Below are positions 7,222-11,238 of a DNA stretch of 11,238 bases, one piece after another. The notes under the pieces were generated by a model. That model saw only the letters and a program-made list of their open reading frames with translations. It did no database searches and had not been told where the DNA came from. The stretch lies in the NCBI GenBank assembly GCA_026785985.1, contig JAJAYX010000501.1, forward strand, positions 1 to 11,238, given 5' to 3'. How positions within the stretch are numbered: position 1 is the stretch's first letter; every line of letters begins with the position of its first letter. This DNA is from Rudanella sp. Lineage in GTDB: Bacteria > Bacteroidota > Bacteroidia > Cytophagales > Spirosomataceae. The translations under genes were made by a program, and so were the position numbers.

Positions 7222-7308
7222 AGCGATCAAAAGGGGCATTAGTTTGCTTTTCGGGTTGTCGGGCGGGTGATTTATAGTTAACCCAAAACTTTATCCTTTT
7301 TGATCGCT
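7222..7308 (+). promoter_or_regulatory. Long-range inverted repeat ending at the lipoprotein start codon
   Basis: AGCGATCAAAA (7222-7232) and TTTTGATCGCT (7298-7308) are perfect 11-bp inverted repeats. A further GG/CC pair follows after a bulged T. The second arm ends exactly before the ATG at 7309. In the mRNA leader this would pair the ribosome-binding region with upstream sequence; in DNA it could be a protein site. Confidence 0.5.
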
Positions 7309-7914
7309 ATGCGTACTATAGTTAATTACTTAACCGCCGTTTTACTCTTTACGTCAAGTATCCTTGCGCTTTGGAGTTGCTCCCCCAAGGCTGATCCCGT
7401 CGCGCTTACCCTCGATCAACGCAATGAACAGTCTGCTAGCCCAGCCGTGCGGCTGAGTGGAAACTACACCTGCATCCGTCTTCAGTTGGAGAATGGGTAT
7501 TTGGAAAGTCGTAGTCAAATAAAAGGGAACGGATACGCTGTGAGTGTTCAGGCAAAGGGCGATTCGGTTCAGTTATCCTTATCGGGTGATGGGACAGCCG
7601 GGCGTTTTGCCCAACTCGATTTGGGTACGTATGCTGTTGAGTATAAAACCACTGTTGGCGCCGGTGCTGGCTATTTCACAGTAAAAAAAGACATTCTGGA
7701 CGGTTTCAGTGCGGTGACTGTGATCGACCGGACTGTTGTGGGAACTGCAGCCCGTCAGATTATATATTCATTCCCCATCACACTATATCAATTTCTGCCG
7801 GGTACGCCGAATACCGGTCAGTTTACGCCCGTCAAAGCATCCGATATCTTCTCAACCACCCAGCGGATCGTGGGAATTTTCACGGTTGAGCGGGTTTTGT
7901 CGTTGCCCAACTGA
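7309..7914 (+). CDS. Predicted lipoprotein of unknown function
   Basis: A 201-residue protein that I do not recognise. The N-terminus is a lipoprotein signal: MRTIVNY, a hydrophobic stretch and then LWSC. The Cys at about residue 24 is the likely lipidated residue, although Trp at -2 is unusual. After it come SPKADPVALTL and a region rich in beta-strand-like alternation (LSGNYTCIRLQL, YAVSVQAKGDSVQLSL, YAVEYKTTV), suggesting a beta-sandwich-like secreted domain. I prefer the ATG at 7309 to the TTG at 7300. The gene is transcribed away from the conjugation operon and ends 178 nt before parA. It may be plasmid cargo or a surface-exclusion-type protein; nothing in the sequence settles this. Confidence 0.75.
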   Translation: MRTIVNYLTAVLLFTSSILALWSCSPKADPVALTLDQRNEQSASPAVRLSGNYTCIRLQLENGYLESRSQIKGNGYAVSVQAKGDSVQLSLSGDGTAGRFAQLDLGTYAVEYKTTVGAGAGYFTVKKDILDGFSAVTVIDRTVVGTAARQIIYSFPITLYQFLPGTPNTGQFTPVKASDIFSTTQRIVGIFTVERVLSLPN

Positions 7915-7983
7915 GGCAGGAACTGGGATAAGCTTCAATTCGCCCTGTCAGAATAAAACAAGACATTGAACAGACATTCAGTC

Positions 7984-8058
7984 AGTTGGTTAGCTGAGTA
8001 GCTAACTATTTAGCTAAGAATAAATAGTGAGTAGTTGGATAGTTGGCTATTTTTAGCC
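7984..8058 (+). promoter_or_regulatory. Palindrome cluster upstream of parA, candidate centromere/operator
   Basis: Within 75 bp there are three inverted repeats: GTTAGCT/AGCTAAC with a 4-nt loop (7989-8006), ACTATTTA/TAAATAGT with an 8-nt loop (8005-8028), and GGCTA/TAGCC with a TTTT loop (8045-8058). AGTTGG occurs three times (7984, 8033, 8041) and TAGCT three times. Repeats just before a small parA with a ribbon-helix-helix partner are usually the partition site and the autorepression operator. A weak promoter (TTG at 8035-8037, then TATTTG at 8059-8064) overlaps them. Confidence 0.55.
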
Positions 8059-8092
8059 TATTTGCCCCCGTAAACCTTTACGCATACCCAAC

Positions 8093-8689
8093 ATGAAAAT
8101 CATCACGGTTGCTCATCAGAAAGGAGGAGTGGGTAAAACAACCCTGGCCCTGAATCTGGCTTTTTACCTGAAAGACATCAAGCGGGTCGGCATTGTTGAC
8201 ACCGACTTACAGGGCAGTGTGCAGGGGCTTGATTCGTTGCTGGATGGCATCACGCTGGTCAGCTACGAGGACTTACAGGCGGGTAACTACCCCGAACTGG
8301 ACGTAATCATCATTGATACGCCACCCTACCTGACGAACCGGCTCAGCGATCTGTTTTCGGTCTCCGACTTTGTGCTGATACCGACAAAAGTAAGTTACCT
8401 CGACGCGATGGCCCTAAAAGCAACGATGGCATTACTACAACAAACGCAACAGGAGCGGCCCGACCTGCGGGCGGGAATCGTCCTGAACATGGTGAAACCC
8501 CGCACCTCGATGAACCGGGAGATCAAAGATATTCTGGATGCCTACCCAATTCCGACCCTGAAAACCCGAATTCACGAGCGGGTAAGCTACATCCGCTCCG
8601 TGATTGCCGGGGGAATTGTGCAACTGGAGGATACGAAGGCACACGAGGAAATGGCTGATCTGGCTGAGGAAATTATTGACCAACTTTAA
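8093..8689 (+). CDS. parA: ParA-family partition ATPase
   Basis: A 198-residue deviant Walker ATPase that would move plasmid copies apart on the nucleoid. The Walker A motif KGGVGKTT lies at about residues 10-17, with the signature first lysine of ParA/MinD proteins. IVDTDLQGS at about 34-42 is the A' motif and DVIIIDTPP at about 69-77 is Walker B. There is no N-terminal DNA-binding domain, so it is the short (type Ib, ParF-like) form. The palindrome cluster lies just upstream and the partner gene 30 nt downstream, in the order expected for a partition operon. A Soj-like regulator is the alternative, but the partner gene favours plasmid partition. Confidence 0.9.
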   Translation: MKIITVAHQKGGVGKTTLALNLAFYLKDIKRVGIVDTDLQGSVQGLDSLLDGITLVSYEDLQAGNYPELDVIIIDTPPYLTNRLSDLFSVSDFVLIPTKVSYLDAMALKATMALLQQTQQERPDLRAGIVLNMVKPRTSMNREIKDILDAYPIPTLKTRIHERVSYIRSVIAGGIVQLEDTKAHEEMADLAEEIIDQL

Positions 8690-8694
8690 CTGAC

Positions 8695-8710
8695 CGCATC
8701 AGCGGCCCGA
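8695..8710 (+). repeat. Decayed 16-nt hairpin element, copy L (between parA and its partner)
   Basis: CGCATCAGCGGCCCGA, flanked by GAC and CTT, matches the consensus except at three positions (T for C at 5, A for G at 7, A for G at 16). Positions 5 and 16 change together (C-G to T-A), but position 7 breaks a pair of the second stem. The GAC flank fits the other copies. It lies just after the parA stop and interrupts no gene. Confidence 0.5.
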
Positions 8711-8719
8711 CTTACTATA

Positions 8720-9004
8720 ATGGCTGAATCACTTAAAGAGCGGCAGGCACGCATGGCCGAAAAACTCAAAACGGAGGCTCCCAAAACTCCTCTTCAGGAG
8801 GTTAATCCGGTTACTGAAGCGGAGAGTAATAAAACCACCCAAAACAATCCGGTTGCCGCCGACGGGAGCGAACTGGTACAACTCAATTGTAAGGTGTCGA
8901 AGCGACTGCTGAAGGGTGTTCGGCAGTCAGCCCTCGACCAGGACAAGGAAATCCGTGATGTTGTGCGGGAAGCACTGGAGGAGTATTTGGCGAAGCGTAC
9001 CTAA
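8720..9004 (+). CDS. Ribbon-helix-helix partition partner (ParG/CopG-like)
   Basis: A 94-residue protein. The first half is polar and probably disordered (MAESLKERQARMAEKLK, then Thr/Asn/Pro-rich). The last 45 residues look like a ribbon-helix-helix DNA-binding fold: a strand VQLNCKVSK, a helix RLLKGVRQSALDQ, a turn, and a second helix DVVREALEEYLAKR. A flexible N-terminus plus a C-terminal RHH is the ParG layout. In such proteins the tail stimulates the ParA ATPase and the RHH binds the upstream repeats. The position 30 nt after parA supports this. I see no 16-nt element inside it. Confidence 0.75.
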   Translation: MAESLKERQARMAEKLKTEAPKTPLQEVNPVTEAESNKTTQNNPVAADGSELVQLNCKVSKRLLKGVRQSALDQDKEIRDVVREALEEYLAKRT

Positions 9005-9070
9005 CAGAAATAATTGTAGGCATCAGGACTACTACCAATCTGGAAGAAGTACTTTCTGAACTCGAAATAA

Positions 9071-9410
9071 CGTATTCAAGTCGACAACGGCAGTGAATTT
9101 ATTTCGAAAGCGTTAGATCTTTGGGCCTATGATAACGGGGTGATCTTGGACTTTTCCTGGCCTGGGAAACCCACGGATAACCCGTTTATCGAGTCTTTTA
9201 ATGGAAGTTTTCGGCAGGGCCGCCTGTGCGGATGAGTGTTTAAACGCCCACTGGTTCTTATCGTTGGATGACGCCTGTGATAAGATTGAGTTATGGCGAC
9301 AGAAATATAACACGTTTCGACCTCACAGTTCACTGGGCGGATTGACCCCAGATGAGGTCGGAATTGAAGGGAAGAAAAAGACAAATGAACGTCCGATCCT
9401 CAATCTTTGA
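9071..9410 (+). pseudogene. IS3-family transposase, C-terminal fragment, interrupted by a 16-nt element
   Basis: The last part of an IS3-family OrfB (DDE transposase). Residues read RIQVDNGSEF (second catalytic Asp), [18 protein letters not shown] (catalytic Glu in FIESFNG), then [15 protein letters not shown] and [17 protein letters not shown], all family signatures. The first Asp and the N-terminal half are missing; a TAA at 9068-9070 precedes the fragment in frame. The element at 9215-9230 shifts the frame between FR and DECLN. Removing 16 nt gives 107 residues in one frame. Because the gene is 5'-truncated it cannot make an active transposase, so this copy is a neutral test of the element's behaviour. 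Confidence 0.88.
9215..9230 (-). repeat. 16-nt hairpin element, copy M (in the IS3 remnant, reverse to the gene)
   Basis: CGCACAGGCGGCCCTG on the minus strand, antisense to the transposase fragment, flanked by ATC and CCG. It carries a third stem variant, CAGG/CCTG. Removal rebuilds FNGSFRDECLN, the standard IS3 sequence. Confidence 0.92.
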
Positions 9411-9449
9411 GCGGTCCAATAAATGGGGGTACCTCAAATACCTAAAAGA

Positions 9450-9481
9450 GTAATTATGCCTTTACAAGAAGGAATAATTAC
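9450..9481 (+). promoter_or_regulatory. Palindromic operator of the toxin-antitoxin operon
   Basis: GTAATTAT (9450-9457) and ATAATTAC (9474-9481) are perfect inverted repeats, continued inward by CCTT/AAGG around a 6-nt loop. It lies just before a TATATTTA box (9483-9490, one base off TAnnTTTG) and the antitoxin start. Xre antitoxins usually repress their own promoter through such sites. Confidence 0.6.
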
Positions 9482-9482
9482 C

Positions 9483-9490
9483 TATATTTA
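9483..9490 (+). promoter_or_regulatory. Possible -7 box of the Xre/RES operon
   Basis: TATATTTA differs from TAnnTTTG in the last base only. It is 17 nt before the antitoxin ATG, so the leader would be short. The -33 region falls inside the palindrome. Confidence 0.4.
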
Positions 9491-9507
9491 CCACACATAT
9501 TCTATGA

Positions 9508-9948
9508 ATGATTAATATGAAACGAGTTGCATCACCCATTGGTCTGCTTCTTCAGGATGTACCGGGACATATCAATGATAGCGAAATCCTGAACTTCCTC
9601 TACACCAGAGAGGTCAACTGGCAGCATGTCAACGCCATTAAGACCCTGACCGATTTTAATGACGGTGTCATTTCCGACTGGCTTAACGTCAGTGTCAAAA
9701 CATTTCGCGAATACAAAAAGCCCCCAACTTCCCTCAAGGAAAATGTCAAAGAGCAGGTGTTGCTCCTTTTATCGCTGATCAAACACGGGATTGACGTATT
9801 CGGCTCGGTTAGTGAATTCGACCAGTGGCTAAATCGGAAAAACTTTTATTTCGACAACAAAATGCCCAATGACTACCTGAATACGGTGACTGGGGTCAAA
9901 TTTGTGGATGATCGGTTGACGGCCATGGAATACGGGGATAACGTGTAA
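9508..9948 (+). CDS. Xre/MbcA/ParS-type antitoxin (DUF2384)
   Basis: A 146-residue antitoxin for the RES toxin that follows 3 nt downstream. The N-terminal half has a helix-turn-helix-like stretch (GVISDWLNVSVKTFREYKK). The C-terminal half carries the DUF2384 pattern: a DVFGSVSEFDQWL helix, then MPNDYLNTVTGVKFVDDRLTAMEYG, in which the P..YL.T..G...V.D.L..ME.G spacing is typical. That domain covers the toxin active site in known pairs. It probably also represses the operon through the palindrome upstream. I start at the ATG at 9508; the ATG at 9517 is possible. Confidence 0.85.
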   Translation: MINMKRVASPIGLLLQDVPGHINDSEILNFLYTREVNWQHVNAIKTLTDFNDGVISDWLNVSVKTFREYKKPPTSLKENVKEQVLLLLSLIKHGIDVFGSVSEFDQWLNRKNFYFDNKMPNDYLNTVTGVKFVDDRLTAMEYGDNV

Positions 9949-9951
9949 GCC

Positions 9952-10404
9952 ATGGAAGTGTTCCGAATCAGTAAGGAGGTCCATGCGACTTCGTTAAGCG
10001 CATCAGGTAGTGCCAATCGGTGGAACACCAAAGGCCAGCAGGTCCTTTACACTGGCTCATCACGGTCCCTGTCATCCCTGGAATTGGTAGTTCACCGGGG
10101 GGCCATCCAACCGAACGTCGGCTACGAAGTGATGGTGATCTCAATCGCGGATGATGACTATCTAATCAAACAAGTCCAGCGCAGCGATCTTCCCCCCAAC
10201 TGGCGAAGCCTGGCGGGTTATCCTAGCTTGAAGGGGATTGGATCAGCCTGGTACAACCGCCAGGAAAGCCTGGTGCTCAAAGTGCCTTCGGCCATCATCG
10301 TTTACGAGTATAACTACATCATCAACACGGAGCACCCTGATTTCGGTAGTAAAGTACAGTTAGTGCGGACCGAAGATTACTTTTGGGATTCAAGGCTTTT
10401 ATGA
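9952..10404 (+). CDS. RES-domain toxin
   Basis: A 150-residue RES-family toxin; characterised members consume NAD+ or ADP-ribosylate targets. The start MEVFRISKEVHAT with its early Arg is followed by GSANRWNTKGQQVLYTGSS, the RWN..G..V.Y pattern of the family. SLSSLELVVHRG carries the conserved Glu. The motif VPSAIIVYEYNYIINTEHPDF contains the conserved Ser and the N..IN..HP ending. These give the Arg, Glu and Ser of the RES name. The length matches compact RES toxins. It pairs with the antitoxin 3 nt upstream, so the two form one operon. It could serve plasmid maintenance or phage defence, the latter because of the BREX genes next door. Confidence 0.88.
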   Translation: MEVFRISKEVHATSLSASGSANRWNTKGQQVLYTGSSRSLSSLELVVHRGAIQPNVGYEVMVISIADDDYLIKQVQRSDLPPNWRSLAGYPSLKGIGSAWYNRQESLVLKVPSAIIVYEYNYIINTEHPDFGSKVQLVRTEDYFWDSRLL

Positions 10405-10408
10405 TAAC

Positions 10409-10450
10409 TATGGTGCTCCCCAAAACCTGTAAGAATTGGGGAGCACCATA
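10409..10450. terminator. Perfect 15-bp hairpin between the toxin and the BREX genes
   Basis: TATGGTGCTCCCCAA (10409-10423) and TTGGGGAGCACCATA (10436-10450) pair perfectly around a 12-nt loop. It starts 4 nt after the toxin stop. A terminator is the likely role by position, but neither strand has a T-run after the stem, so it could instead be an attenuator or a protein-binding palindrome. Confidence 0.6.
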
Positions 10451-10468
10451 AAGAAGACCAATTCATTC

Positions 10469-10951
10469 ATGAACCTAACCAATGACCTATTGCTTACACG
10501 CCTGGCTGTATTATCGCTGAGCAGTATAGCTGGCTGGCTACCCAGCGTCTCCACAGACGAAGTGGAGATGCTGGCCTACGTTCTACCCAAAACCGCACCA
10601 GTAGCGACGATACAGCTGGGTGTCAACATAGCCTGCCACAAACACGATCAGGCGGTAGGAGATGGGAAATACCACCTGTTTCGATTAGCCATTCCGCTGG
10701 AAGAACGAATTAGTCGAGCGTTAAATGAACACCAGCGAAGCGGTAACCTTCCTAACGCAACGGTTGATCAAAGCGTCGCTTACCTGACTAAACTGACTGA
10801 GGGGGTAGCGATTGATCCACAGAAAGGCCCGGTGCAGGCTGGCTTATATACTGAGTTGGCCCATAACCCGATGGATATGCTAACTTGCCTCGCTAAACAT
10901 TACCTGATCGCTTACCAAAATGGCTATCAGACTTTTCCTTACTTTTCATGA
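10469..10951 (+). CDS. brxE: BrxE-like protein of a BREX defence system
   Basis: A 160-residue protein resembling BrxE, the first gene of type 6 BREX loci. The pattern LLLTRLAVLSL...GW, then VLPKTAPVATIQLGVNIACHKHD, GDGKYHLFRLAIPLEERI and a GPVQAG motif near the end fits what I recall of that family. I could not run a profile search. I start at the ATG at 10469; the upstream TTG lies inside the hairpin. The stop overlaps the next gene by ATGA, and that gene looks like brxA, giving the brxE-brxA order of type 6 loci. The function of BrxE is not known in detail. Confidence 0.55.
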   Translation: MNLTNDLLLTRLAVLSLSSIAGWLPSVSTDEVEMLAYVLPKTAPVATIQLGVNIACHKHDQAVGDGKYHLFRLAIPLEERISRALNEHQRSGNLPNATVDQSVAYLTKLTEGVAIDPQKGPVQAGLYTELAHNPMDMLTCLAKHYLIAYQNGYQTFPYFS

Positions 10952-11238
10952 GTGTCGTTTATAATTCTGACTTGCTAAAAGCAACTGGCTTAGTGCAGGA
11001 AACACTGGTATTACTGGAAGCTTATCAGCCTGGGCAGACCAAAGAGGAATTTGGTCGGTACGTCAAAGAGGCCGATTTGCTGGGTAAAGCAACCCAGAAT
11101 CGCGTTGATGATATCCTCAGGTCCAGCTTTTTTCGGCGTTACGTAGCAACTGGTACTAATACCGTAACAGCCCTGAAGCTTTTGCAAACGAATCATGCCG
11201 GGCTTGAGGTGCTGAATCAGCTTCTTTTAAGCTTTACC
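10948..11238 (+). CDS. brxA: BrxA-like (DUF1819) protein, 5' part, cut by the window end
   Basis: An open frame of 97 codons running off the right edge, starting with an ATG that overlaps the preceding stop. The N-terminus, YNSDLLKATGLVQETLVLLEAY, and the later ADLLGKATQNRVDDILRSSF and FRRYV match the DUF1819/BrxA pattern of a helical N-terminus with an N/D-L-L-x-K-x-x-x-x-R motif. BrxA is a small DNA-binding core component of BREX phage exclusion. The full protein should be about 200 residues, so about half is visible. Expected next genes are brxB and brxC. Confidence 0.65.
   Translation, partial: MSVVYNSDLLKATGLVQETLVLLEAYQPGQTKEEFGRYVKEADLLGKATQNRVDDILRSSFFRRYVATGTNTVTALKLLQTNHAGLEVLNQLLLSFT

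Larger units (their letters stand above)
9071..9436 (+). mobile_element. Right-hand remnant of an IS3-family insertion sequence
   Basis: Contains the transposase fragment and, after its stop, the sequence ending GGGGGTACCTCA at 9436. Read inward from the right this begins TGAGGTACCCCC, a plausible IS3-type terminal repeat. No left end is visible; 9005-9070 holds nothing I recognise. Confidence 0.6.

Noticed and set aside
9005..9070. DNA between the RHH gene and the IS3 fragment
   Set aside because: I found no gene, terminator or IS left end in these 66 bp.

Overview
The window looks like part of a plasmid or integrated conjugative element from a Bacteroidota bacterium, probably a Cytophagales member such as Spirosoma; the genus is a guess. 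The evidence is a Bacteroidetes-type conjugation operon (TraE/TraF/TraG/TraI/TraJ families), promoters resembling TTG-N19-21-TAnnTTTG, starts with weak Shine-Dalgarno sequences, and a small ParA partition cassette.

Layout. Positions 1-7046, minus strand: a conjugation operon read right to left. It holds three small TraE/DUF4134-like membrane proteins, a DUF4133 (TraF-like) protein, the TraG ATPase, a DUF4141 (TraI-like) protein, TraJ, and a small membrane protein at the left edge. Many neighbours overlap by ATGA, so they are probably translated together. Positions 7047-7308: an AT-rich divergent promoter region. 7309-7914, plus strand: a lipoprotein of unknown function. 7984-9004: palindromes, parA and a ribbon-helix-helix partner, which form a plasmid partition cassette. 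9071-9436: a truncated IS3-family transposase. 9450-10404: an Xre/RES toxin-antitoxin pair behind a palindromic operator. 10469 to the right edge: the start of what looks like a BREX phage-defence operon (brxE, brxA).

The main discovery is a 16-nt GC-rich element, consensus CGCWCNGGCGRCCCNG, present in 12 clear copies and one decayed copy. Eleven copies sit inside five conjugation genes, in both orientations. Each shifts the reading frame by +1, so read literally traG, traI, traJ, the DUF4133 gene and one TraE-like gene are all broken. Removing exactly 16 nt at every copy restores one open frame per gene (traJ keeps one in-frame TAA). It also rebuilds conserved family motifs across the junctions, such as FNPFY and KTVRK in TraG. 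A twelfth copy interrupts the IS3 transposase, and removing it restores the family motif FR-DECLN.

The copies differ from one another, but the differences compensate in two overlapping 4-bp stems. This suggests a maintained structure rather than one recent burst of identical insertions. Either this is a mobile hairpin element that has inactivated an operon whose genes are otherwise nearly intact, or the element is removed or skipped at the DNA, RNA or ribosome level. The sequence alone cannot decide between these.
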